The position numbers were made by a program, and so were the translations under genes. From an uncultured Labedella sp. (GTDB lineage: Bacteria; Actinomycetota; Actinomycetes; Actinomycetales; Microbacteriaceae), in the NCBI GenBank assembly GCA_934636065.1, contig CAKTZW010000018.1:1-13481 (forward strand): a DNA stretch of 13,481 bases, written 5' to 3'. How positions within the stretch are numbered: position 1 is the first letter of the stretch; each line of letters opens with the position of its first letter. The notes under the pieces are model-generated. The model was not told where the DNA came from. It saw only the letters and a program-made list of their open reading frames with translations, and ran no database searches. Below are positions 6,075 through 13,481 of this stretch, piece by piece.

Positions 6075-7301
6075 AGCTCGTCGACGAAGGCGGCGATGAC
6101 CGGGATGGGGTGGCTGAGCCGCCACAGCACACCGGGGTCGTTCACTCGTTCGTCGAGCTTCAGCGGGGCCGTCACCGTGCGCTCGCCCGACCAGATCCGC
6201 GCCGAGCCGACGACGGTCCCGGCCGCCGCGGGTCCGACGGGTTCGAGGGTCGGGTCGACCTGCGGAACGGCGCCCACCCACCGGGGCTCGGTGACGGATG
6301 CGCCGGCGGACGCCGTGACGGTCTGACCCCACGCCGTCGTGAAGCGCACGACCGGCGTGCCCTCCGCGACGAGCGGTGCGTCCACGACCGCCTTCCCGGC
6401 CTGCTCGGCGAACGAGCGCACGGCGGCCTCGAGCGAGTCCCAGTCCGGTTGGCGCAGGAACGCGCCATAGACGTCGTACGCGGTGTCGCCGACCTCGACC
6501 GTGAGGCGGAAGAGCAGGCAGATGCCGGCCGCGTCGGTGTAGCTGCGAGTGACCCCCGTGACACCGAGTTCCGGAAGATACGTCGTGGTGTTCTCGATGC
6601 CGCGGCGGGACGGGAGGCCCGTGACCGTCCCGGAGAGGACGGAGTCGATCGCGGGATCGGCGAGCGCGAGTGCGGCGAGGGCCGCGAGGTCGGTGGCGGT
6701 TCCCGTGCTCTCGGCGGAGAGCCCCGTCGCGTCGGCGACGGCGATGCCGTCACGGCCGCGCGCGCGGCGACGAGGTACTCGTCCACGGAACCGAACGCCC
6801 AGCGCGCGAGGGTGTCTGCGTGGTTGTTGCTCGACCCGAGCAGGAGCGCTTGGAGCATCCCGCGCTCCGTCCAGCCGTCCTCCGTGTACACGGTGACGGT
6901 CCGCGTGCCGGCGGCCCTGTAGTCGAGGTAGGAGAGGAAGTCCTCCGAGGTGATGGGCACGATGTCGCCCTCCTCGTCGGCGCCCAAGGGCTTGGCGTCG
7001 AGCACCACGAGCGCGGTGACGACCTTCGTGGCCGCGGCCATCGGGACGGCGGCGGCATCGCCCGAGACGGCCAGAGGTTCGGCGTCGGCGCCGTCCGTCA
7101 CGGCGCTCGCTCCCTCAGCGGGAAGGGTCGGCGGTTCGCCGGCGGCGTCGGGGAGAGCGACGGACTCGGCTGCCGGCTCCGGCAGCGGGCCGAGGAGCGT
7201 GACCGGACCGTAGAGTCCCACGCCGAGGATCGCGAGCGTCCCCGCGGTCACACCGATGACGCGCCCTAGCCCCACGCCGCGGTCCCGTGGTGATCAGCCA
7301 T
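6062..7301 (-). pseudogene. Degenerate S11 D-Ala-D-Ala carboxypeptidase-like gene, frameshifted
   Basis: Two reading frames together make an S11 (DacA-like) penicillin-binding protein of about 410 residues. The first frame (7275 to about 6750) has a membrane or signal segment (VIGVTAGTLAILGVGLYGPV), the nucleophile region VPMAAATKVVTALVVL and the second motif GSSNNHADTLARWAFGS. The remainder (about 6765 to the stop at 6062) begins near DGIAVADATGL and is in another frame. The break lies in the GC run 6748-6768. The catalytic serine of SxxK is alanine (GCG at 7035-7033), and the KTG motif reads TRS (6550-6542), so peptidase activity is not expected even if the frame is intact. An ATG at 7301, placed exactly for a leaderless start, is out of frame with the GTG at 7275, suggesting a second one-base slip near 7276-7290. 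It may be a pseudogene, a non-catalytic relative with sequencing errors, or both. Confidence 0.7.
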
Positions 7302-7307
7302 GCGTTC

Positions 7308-7313
7308 AGGCTA
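7308..7313 (-). promoter_or_regulatory. Candidate -10 box of the S11-like gene (leaderless type)
   Basis: On the minus strand TAGCCT lies 6 nt before the ATG at 7301, with no Shine-Dalgarno sequence between them. No -35 is evident. Its exact spacing supports 7301 as the original start codon of the S11-like gene. Confidence 0.5.
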
Positions 7314-7336
7314 GCCCCGAGTACCCGTCGACGCCG

Positions 7337-7687
7337 TCAGCCCCAGCCGAGTCGATGCAGATCGGCGTCGTCGAGACCGAAGTAATGACCGATCTCGTGG
7401 ACGAGCGTGACCCGGACCTCCTCCCGCAGGGACTCGAGGTCCTCGGCGTGATGGAGGAGGGGTTCACGGTAGATGCTGATCGTGTCGGGCAGCTCGCCGA
7501 AACCGTACTGGCCGCGCTCGGTCAACGCGACCCCGTGATACAAACCGAGGAGGTCGAGCGAGCCGTCCTCCGGCCGGTCCTCGACGATGATGGCGACGTT
7601 GTCGAGGTCGGCCACCATGTCCTCGGGAAGCGTGTCGAAGACCTCCTCGACGAGGTCCTCGAAGTCGTCCGGCGGGATCTCGATCAT
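7337..7687 (-). CDS. Small zincin-like metallopeptidase (PF06262 type)
   Basis: 116 residues, about the usual size for this family of minimal zinc metallopeptidases. The zinc site is HEIGHYFGLDD at 97-107: the two histidines and catalytic glutamate of HExxH, followed by GLDD as in family members. Upstream, IPPDDFEDLVEEVFDTLPED (4-23) and LGLYHGV (47-53) are also typical, as is SIYREPLL (71-78). There is no signal peptide, so it should be cytoplasmic. The natural substrate of the family is not known. The ATG at 7687 is preceded by TACGAT rather than a ribosome binding site. It lies between the protein kinase and the S11-like gene on the same strand, with gaps of 117 and 35 bp. Confidence 0.88.
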   Translation of the reverse strand: MIEIPPDDFEDLVEEVFDTLPEDMVADLDNVAIIVEDRPEDGSLDLLGLYHGVALTERGQYGFGELPDTISIYREPLLHHAEDLESLREEVRVTLVHEIGHYFGLDDADLHRLGWG

Positions 7688-7695
7688 CGAGAACC

Positions 7696-7701
7696 ATCGT
7701 A
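7696..7701 (-). promoter_or_regulatory. Candidate -10 box of the metallopeptidase gene
   Basis: TACGAT on the minus strand lies 8 nt before the ATG at 7687, predicting a leader of zero to two bases. No -35 was recognised. The box fits TANNNT but the spacing is slightly longer than for the other leaderless-type genes here. Confidence 0.4.
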
Positions 7702-7804
7702 GTCGCGGCTCACGGCTCGAGCCCGAGAACTCGCGGACGCTGAGACCGCTGACCGGAAGGGGACGGGGCGACGCCCGCAGCGACGGAGAGGGTCGAGAAC
7801 CGGC

Positions 7805-9316
7805 CTACTTGCCCTTTCCGTTGCCCTTTCCGGGTGCGGTGTCCTTGGACGGGCCGTTGCCCTGTCCGGCGTTGCCGGCCCCATTCCCGTTCCCGCTTCC
7901 GGGACCGGTCTCGGCGGGCTGCTCGGGTGCGGGCTGCTCGGGTGCGGGCTGCTCCGGTGCCGGCGCGACGGGCGCGGTCTCGGTGGGGCCGGTGTCGGCG
8001 GTCTCGGTTCCCCCTCCCGTGGTCACGGTGTCGCCCGCGGTCTCCGTGACCGCCTCTGACTCGGCCGCGGCAGCCTTCCGCGCCGTCAGGACGTCGTCGA
8101 AGCCCGTATTGAATTCGCCGACGAGAGTCGCGAGATCGATCGTCCCCGATCCGCCCTCGGTATCGCTCGCGGACACCGGCTCAGCGCCACCGGTCATGAG
8201 CGACGTGAATCCGGTGCCGAGTCCCGCCGCCACGAGGACCGCCGCGGCCGCGATGGCCAGTCGCCGGCGGCTCCGGGGGGCTGTGCGAGTCGCCGTGGAC
8301 CGGCGAGAGCGTCGCGACACGGGAGCACCGGCCCGCGGCTGTGCCACCGGGAGCTCGGACACGCTCGTGGTGTCCTCGTCGTCCTGGTCGAACGGGACCT
8401 CGATGGGCGTCGTCTGCGTGATCGGTGCCGGGTCATGGGCGACGCCGATCGTCGCGAGGGTCGACGGACCGGTCGAGACGAGGAGCGATCGCGCGGACTC
8501 GGCCACCTCGAGCGCCGTCGGCCGGTTCTCCGGCGATCGTGCCGTCATGGACGTGAGCAACGACTTCCAGCCATAGCCGAGGTCGCCGGGCACGAAGGGA
8601 TCGCGTTGGACGCGCGCGACCAGCGATTCGGTCATCCCGCCGGGGAAGGCGCGTTCCCGGGTGAAGCTTTCCAAAAGCACGAGACCGAGCGAGTAGACGT
8701 CTCCGGCGGGCGCCGGCGTCACTCCCTTCGTCTGCTCGGGGCTGAGGTAGGCCGCCGTCCCCATGATGGTCCCGGGCGTCGTGAGGCGGGCGGAGTCGAC
8801 GAGGTGCGCGATGCCGAAGTCGGCGAGCTTCGCCCGGAACTCGCGGGACGATCCGAGCGCCGGAGCGAGCAGGACGTTCGACGGCTTGACGTCCCGGTGC
8901 ACCATGCCGGCGGCGTGCACGGCTGCGAGGGCCTCGGACAGATCGACGGCCATCGCGGCGATGTCGTTGCGGTCGAGCGGACCGGAGGCGATGCGGTCCC
9001 GGAGCGTCGGGCCGTCGACGAGTTCCATGACGAGGTAGGCGTCCTCGCCCGTGGACACCCGAGCATCGAAGAGGGTGACGAGCGAATGGTGGTTGAGGGA
9101 CGCGAGCACGCGCACCTCCGTCGCCGCCCGGGCTGCGTGCGCGTCGTCGTCCGCGGCATCGCCGAAGACCTTGATCGCCACATCGCGGCCGAGGACGACG
9201 TCGTGAGCGCGGTAGACCACCGCCATCCCGCCGCGCCCGATGAGGTCGTCGAGCCGATAGCGCTCGCCCAGGACGGTACCGGGCGCGATGGGTCCTCGCA
9301 CGAGTCCGTCGGTCAT
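7805..9316 (-). CDS. Membrane Ser/Thr protein kinase (PknB-like, no PASTA domains)
   Basis: 503 residues. The kinase domain (about 15-280) is complete: glycine loop GRGGMAVVY 27-35, ATP lysine Lys49, helix-C Glu67, catalytic loop HRDVKPSN 140-147 (Asp142), DFG 166-168 and GTAAYLSPEQ 186-195. A linker rich in acid residues, Pro and then Arg leads to one transmembrane helix (353-375), so the C-terminus should be outside the cell. That exterior part has no PASTA repeats. It is Thr/Glu-rich, then carries APEQP repeats (about 453-467) and ends in a Gly/Asn/Lys tail (474-503). The ligand or sensor role is unknown. The start ATG at 9316 has a strong GAGGAGG ribosome binding site 4 nt upstream, unlike its neighbours. 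It is divergent from the gene at 9526. Confidence 0.93.
   Translation of the reverse strand: MTDGLVRGPIAPGTVLGERYRLDDLIGRGGMAVVYRAHDVVLGRDVAIKVFGDAADDDAHAARAATEVRVLASLNHHSLVTLFDARVSTGEDAYLVMELVDGPTLRDRIASGPLDRNDIAAMAVDLSEALAAVHAAGMVHRDVKPSNVLLAPALGSSREFRAKLADFGIAHLVDSARLTTPGTIMGTAAYLSPEQTKGVTPAPAGDVYSLGLVLLESFTRERAFPGGMTESLVARVQRDPFVPGDLGYGWKSLLTSMTARSPENRPTALEVAESARSLLVSTGPSTLATIGVAHDPAPITQTTPIEVPFDQDDEDTTSVSELPVAQPRAGAPVSRRSRRSTATRTAPRSRRRLAIAAAAVLVAAGLGTGFTSLMTGGAEPVSASDTEGGSGTIDLATLVGEFNTGFDDVLTARKAAAAESEAVTETAGDTVTTGGGTETADTGPTETAPVAPAPEQPAPEQPAPEQPAETGPGSGNGNGAGNAGQGNGPSKDTAPGKGNGKGK
7916..7960 (-). repeat. Three tandem 15-bp repeats inside the kinase gene
   Basis: Three in-frame copies of a 15-bp unit (7916-7930, 7931-7945, 7946-7960; the third differs by one base) encode Ala-Pro-Glu-Gln-Pro three times in the exterior tail. 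Perfect in-frame repeats suggest copy number can vary by slippage without breaking the frame. Confidence 0.85.
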
Positions 9317-9413
9317 TCGTCCTCCTCGGGTGGTGGAACGCTGGTGAGGGGCGCACAGCAGAGCGATCCCTCCGAATCAAGTGTGAGGGTACCCGTCCGC
9401 AGCGACGACCCAT

Positions 9414-9441
9414 TGACACACGGCCGGCCGGCCGTGTGTCA
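9414..9441. repeat. Perfect 28-bp palindrome in the divergent kinase/9526 gap
   Basis: The half-site TGACACACGGCCGG is followed directly by its exact reverse complement, giving a 28-bp perfect dyad with no spacer, centred between 9427 and 9428. It sits 98 bp upstream of the kinase start and 85 bp upstream of the divergent gene at 9526, so it could be an operator shared by both. As RNA it could form a long hairpin. The rest of the 209-bp gap (9317-9525) holds a candidate -10 box for the gene at 9526 and otherwise nothing I can name. The TTGACA overlapping the left edge (9413-9418) has no matching -10. Confidence 0.7.
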
Positions 9442-9512
9442 GCCCGAACGGGGGGTAAAGGGGTCTCGACCGACACCCGGGGACAATCCGAGGTCCGGCG
9501 GCGTCCGGGCGG

Positions 9513-9518
9513 TAACGT
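9513..9518 (+). promoter_or_regulatory. Candidate -10 box of the 9526 gene (leaderless type)
   Basis: TAACGT ends 7 nt before the ATG at 9526 and no Shine-Dalgarno sequence lies between. The -35 region is not recognisable. Same layout as the GerW-family gene promoter. Confidence 0.55.
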
Positions 9519-9525
9519 TCGGCGC

Positions 9526-10293
9526 ATGGACTGGTGGAACGACTTCACGACCTGGCTGACCGCGGCGGACACGCGCCCGGTCCTCTTCACCGCGGCGACG
9601 ATCGTGCTCGCCATCATCGTGTCCGGCCTCGTGTCGGCGTCGATCGCGAAGGCCGCCGTCCGGCGCCTCGTCGACCAGCGCGAGCGGGAGCAGAAGGCCG
9701 TCGCCATCGCGGCGCTCATCGATGCCGCGACCGAGGCGTCGGTGTGGGATTCGTTGACGCCGGGGGAGCAGGTCCTCGCCGATCGCGCCGTCGGCCAGGC
9801 CGATATCCGGCTCCGCCTGCTCCCGATCAAGTCGGCGCCCGTCGCGGCCGACTGGGCGACGCACCAGCTCACGGAGATGAAGCGCAACTCGGCGACGTTC
9901 GGCTACGAGCAGGAGCCCGCGCTCGTCGAGTTCCGCGACCGGCTCCTCGACTGGCAGCAGCGACCCGGCAAGGCCAAGCGACTGTTCCAGAACGACATCG
10001 AACGCTGGTCGTTCAGCTCCGACGCCTCCGAGCGCGAACTCGTGCGTCGGCAGGACGGCTGGGTCGCATCGCAGCACAAGAAGGCGCACGGGCCCGCGGC
10101 CAGTGCGGCAGCGGAACCGGCGGAGCGCACGGAGACGCCGGCGACCGTTCCCGCCGCCGCCCCGGTCGAGAGCACCAGCCCGGAGCCGGGCACCGACACG
10201 CAGACGCAGAAGCTCATCGAAGACGTCGCCGCGATCGATCAGCGCATCGCGGCCGCCGGCAGGACCCGCGAGAGCGAGGAGCGTTCGGCGTGA
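9526..10293 (+). CDS. Membrane-anchored protein of unknown function
   Basis: 255 residues; I do not recognise a named family. A single hydrophobic helix (about 17-40, RPVLFTAATIVLAIIVSGLV) follows a short tryptophan-rich N-terminus, and the next basic stretch (KAAVRRLVDQREREQK) suggests the bulk is cytoplasmic. Residues 55-180 look helical and charged, ending with a Trp/Arg-rich region (WQQRPGKAKRLFQNDIERW). Residues 186-228 are Ala/Pro/Glu/Thr-rich and probably disordered, followed by a short predicted helix to the C-terminus. ATG 9526 is chosen because a -10 box lies 7 nt before it and the protein features begin there, although the frame is open further upstream. It is divergent from the Ser/Thr kinase; the Thr-rich tail could be a substrate, which is speculation. 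Confidence 0.8.
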   Translation: MDWWNDFTTWLTAADTRPVLFTAATIVLAIIVSGLVSASIAKAAVRRLVDQREREQKAVAIAALIDAATEASVWDSLTPGEQVLADRAVGQADIRLRLLPIKSAPVAADWATHQLTEMKRNSATFGYEQEPALVEFRDRLLDWQQRPGKAKRLFQNDIERWSFSSDASERELVRRQDGWVASQHKKAHGPAASAAAEPAERTETPATVPAAAPVESTSPEPGTDTQTQKLIEDVAAIDQRIAAAGRTRESEERSA

Positions 10294-10310
10294 GCTGACC
10301 CCCGATACAC

Positions 10311-10355
10311 ACGGCGACGGCGGCGGATCCTCAGGGGATCCGCCGCCGTCGCCGT
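10311..10355. terminator. Bidirectional hairpin terminator between convergent genes
   Basis: A perfect 20-bp stem (10311-10330 with 10336-10355) encloses a 5-nt loop TCAGG. It lies between the stop of the plus-strand gene at 10293 and the stop of nadE at 10375, so it can end transcription from both sides. No long U tract is present on either strand. Confidence 0.88.
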
Positions 10356-10374
10356 TGCGGACGTGCCGCGCGTC

Positions 10375-11202
10375 TCAGCCCTCGCGCCACCAGTCATCCG
10401 ACGGGCCGACCGGAACCGTGCGCTTGTGCCGGGTCGCGAGGAATCGCGTCTCGATCGCCTCGGCGACCTCGTCGGGGACGTCCCGACCCTCCAGATAGTC
10501 GTCGATGTGCTCGTACGTGAGCCCGAGGTTGGCCTCGTCGGTCTGACCGGGAGTCTCGTCGAGGAGGTCGGCCGTCGGCGCCTTCTCGTAGAGCCGCGCC
10601 GGGGCGTCGAGCTCTCGGAGAAGCGCCTTGCCCTGGCGCTTCGTGAGCCCGCTCAGCGGAAGGATGTCCGCGCCGCCGTCGCCGAACTTCGTGAAGAACC
10701 CCGTGAGGGCCTCCGCGGCGTGGTCGGTTCCCACGACGAGGAGGGACCGCTGACCCGCGATGGCGTACTGCGCGATCATGCGGGCTCGCGCCTTGACGTT
10801 GCCCTTCGTGAAGTCCGTCATCCGGTCGCCCACCGCGTCGTGGTACTCGTCGAAGACTCCGTCGACGCCGCGCTTCACGTTGAAGGTCACGGTGCGATCG
10901 GGGGAGATGAAGCGGAGGGCGAGTTGTGCGTCGTCCTCGTCCAGCTGGACGCCGTACGGGAGGCGCACCGCGATGAACTCCGCGTCGCGGCCGGCGGCCC
11001 GCAGACGCTCCGTCGCGAGCTGGCAGAGGCGACCGGCGAGCGAGGAGTCCTGCCCGCCGCTGATGCCGAGGACGAAGCCGGAGGCGCCCGTGGCTGTGGC
11101 GTAGTCGACGAGGAACGAGACGCGCTTCTCGATCTCCGCTGTCGCGTCGACCTCCGGCTCGGACCCCAGCTCTTCGATGATGTGTCTCTGACGATCACGC
11201 AT
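10375..11202 (-). CDS. nadE: Ammonia-dependent NAD synthetase
   Basis: 275 residues, the usual length for the short, ammonia-using NadE that lacks a glutaminase domain. It makes NAD from nicotinic acid adenine dinucleotide, ATP and ammonia through an adenylated intermediate, in the cytoplasm. The PP-loop motif SGGQDSS is at 48-54, inside [17 protein letters not shown]. Other NadE segments are GNVKARARM (134-142), [20 protein letters not shown] (157-176) and [10 protein letters not shown] (181-190). [19 protein letters not shown] matches the flexible loop that closes over the active site. The ATG at 11202 has a leaderless-type -10 box in front. It lies downstream of the mevalonate operon on the same strand but appears to have its own promoter. 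Confidence 0.96.
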   Translation of the reverse strand: MRDRQRHIIEELGSEPEVDATAEIEKRVSFLVDYATATGASGFVLGISGGQDSSLAGRLCQLATERLRAAGRDAEFIAVRLPYGVQLDEDDAQLALRFISPDRTVTFNVKRGVDGVFDEYHDAVGDRMTDFTKGNVKARARMIAQYAIAGQRSLLVVGTDHAAEALTGFFTKFGDGGADILPLSGLTKRQGKALLRELDAPARLYEKAPTADLLDETPGQTDEANLGLTYEHIDDYLEGRDVPDEVAEAIETRFLATRHKRTVPVGPSDDWWREG

Positions 11203-11208
11203 GGCCTC

Positions 11209-11214
11209 AGCCTA
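11209..11214 (-). promoter_or_regulatory. Candidate -10 box of nadE (leaderless type)
   Basis: On the minus strand TAGGCT lies 6 nt before the nadE ATG at 11202. GAGG occurs only 2 nt before the ATG, too close to serve as a ribosome binding site. It falls in the 23-bp gap after the phosphomevalonate kinase gene, so any -35 would overlap that gene's end. Confidence 0.55.
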
Positions 11215-11225
11215 GCCAGGCTCCG

Positions 11226-12304
<1,079 letters not shown>

Positions 12305-12308
<4 letters not shown>

Positions 12309-13279
12309 CGGTCGTCCCGCGTGACCTGGACCCCGGGGCCCGGAAGCGACGTCGTCACTCCGGGGAGCGCGAGCTCCTCGACGGCCCGGCGCACCGAGTC
12401 GAGTCCGGCCCGCTGACACAGGACCTTCACGTTGGGTCCGGCGTCCATCGTGGCGTAGCACTCGACGCCTCGGTCGCGGAGATCGCGGACGAGCTGCAGC
12501 ACACGTACTCTGTCCGGCTGCCAGTAGCTCACCGGGGGAGTGGCGGCGAGCATCGACGCGTGCATTCGCATGGCGTTGGACTCCGTGAGCTCGCCGACGC
12601 GGCTGAAGTCCGCTCGCCGGATGGCGTCGAGCATGTCGCGGAGATCGGTGCGGGACGACTCGACCCACGCCGGGTAGTACGGCGAGGTCTCGGCGGTCGA
12701 GCGCATGGCCGCGCGGCTCGAGATGGTCTTCGCGCCCGCATCGACGACAGCGACGACCATCGCGAGGTCGAGTCCGGGATCGTCGAGGGGTTCCGCGAAG
12801 GACGACGCGTCGTCGACACCGGCGTGCCAGACCGCGAGTCCACCGAAAACGCTGCGTGCGGCGGAGCCGGAACCCTTCCGCGCGAGGATCGACAGCTCCC
12901 GCGGGTCGAGGTCGACCCCGGCGGCGCTCGTGGCGGCCGCCGCGAGCGCCGCGAAGCCCGAGGCCGACGAGGCGAGACCCGCCGCGGTCGGCACCGTGTT
13001 CCGCGAGACGACGGCGGCCCCGTCGCTGCGGCCGGCGAGTGCGCGCACGAGATCGAGGAATCGTGTGACGCGCTCTCCGGCCTCGCCGACGAGCGGCGTT
13101 CCGTCGAGCTCCACGGAGTCGGCGTCCCTGCCCCACTCGACGGTCGTCGTCGTGCGATAGGCGTCGAGCGTGAGCGAGACGCTGCTCGTGGCCGGCAGCG
13201 CGAGCGCGGCGTCGGCCTTGCCCCAATACTTGATGAGCGCGATGTTGGCGTGAGCCACGGCCGTCGAACGAGCGGTCAT
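12305..13279 (-). CDS. mvaD: Diphosphomevalonate decarboxylase
   Basis: 324 residues, a normal length. It converts mevalonate 5-diphosphate to isopentenyl diphosphate with ATP, releasing CO2 and phosphate. The diagnostic motif AHANIALIKYWGK is at 9-21. The phosphate-binding GLASSASGFA is at 101-110, SGSAARSVFGG at 137-147, and MDAGPNVKVL at 278-287 carries the catalytic aspartate (Asp279). NAMRMHASM (235-243) is also typical. The ATG at 13279 overlaps the stop of the upstream mevalonate kinase gene by ATGA, and its own stop overlaps the next start, so all three genes are probably translationally coupled. Confidence 0.96.
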
Positions 13280-13481
13280 GCGACGGGCACCATCGTGTCG
13301 TACACCCAGGTCCGCACGGCGCCGGCCGCATGGGTTGCGCGAGCGACCGCCCCCGCGTGGGCTGGGCTCGACGCGAGGGCGACGACGCAGCCTCCGTGCC
13401 CGCCGCCCGTGAGCTTCGCGCCGAGTGCCCCGGCGTCGCGCGCCGCGGAGACGATCGTGTCGAGCTCGGTCGAGCTCACTC
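13276..13481 (-). CDS. mvaK1: Mevalonate kinase, C-terminal end (partial at window edge)
   Basis: Only the last 67 codons are inside the window; the gene continues beyond the right edge. The visible part, starting VSSTELDTIVSAARDAGALG, leads into the GHMP C-terminal glycine loop AKLTGGGHGGCVVAL, as in mevalonate kinases, which phosphorylate mevalonate with ATP. The identification rests on this motif and on the position directly ahead of mvaD with an ATGA overlap. The GTG at 13479 is the family Val of the GVSSTELD element rather than a start. Homoserine or galactokinase relatives share the loop but would not be expected here. Confidence 0.88.
   Translation of the reverse strand, partial: VSSTELDTIVSAARDAGALGAKLTGGGHGGCVVALASSPAHAGAVARATHAAGAVRTWVYDTMVPVA

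Noticed and set aside
7709..7727. A hairpin around the CTCGAG palindrome between the kinase and the metallopeptidase
   Set aside because: The pairing is short and broken, with no U tract, so it is not a convincing terminator.
9413..9418. TTGACA as a -35 box for the gene at 9526
   Set aside because: No TANNNT box occurs 16-18 nt downstream; the hexamer is part of the palindrome.
12309..13331. A fused 701-residue protein extending phosphomevalonate kinase upstream
   Set aside because: The extra part is an Arg-rich alternate frame of mvaD; the GTG at 12308 with the GTGA overlap is the natural start.

Overview
The window looks like chromosome from a high-GC actinobacterium, most likely a Microbacteriaceae member. 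This is inferred from three things: very high G+C with G/C-ending codons, a YkoEDC thiamin-type ECF transporter behind a TPP riboswitch, and several genes whose -10 box lies 6-8 nt before the ATG (the leaderless pattern common in actinobacteria). No tRNA, rRNA, CRISPR array, insertion sequence or phage gene was seen. Coding density is high and no gene-free stretch exceeds about 210 bases.

Left part (1-2426). A minus-strand TIGR03086/DinB-fold gene is cut by the window edge and carries an apparent one-base frameshift near 430. It is divergent from dinB (DNA polymerase IV, 651-1904). A small GerW/YtfJ-family protein (2006-2374) follows, with its own well-formed promoter and a strong terminator hairpin.

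Thiamin block (2429-6074). A TATACT -10 box directly after that terminator drives a TPP riboswitch (about 2442-2546). Its expression platform can hide the ribosome binding site of the first gene. The operon is ykoE (substrate-binding membrane component), ykoD (fused double ATPase), ykoC (energy-coupling transmembrane component) and a small uridine-kinase-like P-loop protein of unknown substrate. Junctions are overlapping or 1 nt apart. The cassette should be shut off when thiamin diphosphate is plentiful.

Minus-strand envelope/signalling block (6062-9316). It contains a membrane Ser/Thr protein kinase with an unusual low-complexity exterior tail, a small HExxH metallopeptidase, and a degenerate S11 D-Ala-D-Ala carboxypeptidase-like gene. 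The last has at least one frameshift and has lost the catalytic serine and the KTG motif. The kinase is divergent from a 255-residue membrane-anchored protein of unknown function (9526-10293). The 209-bp gap between them holds a perfect 28-bp palindrome.

Right part (10311-13481). A 20-bp-stem hairpin separates convergent genes. On the minus strand lie nadE (ammonia-dependent NAD synthetase, with its own leaderless-type promoter) and, upstream of it, a tightly overlapping mevalonate-pathway operon: mevalonate kinase (C-terminal end only), mvaD and phosphomevalonate kinase. These carry mevalonate to isopentenyl diphosphate. The first gene continues past the right edge.

The most notable points are the riboswitch with a visible candidate switching mechanism and its orphan kinase, the repeated leaderless promoter layout, the 28-bp palindrome, and the cluster of frameshifts and lost catalytic motifs.
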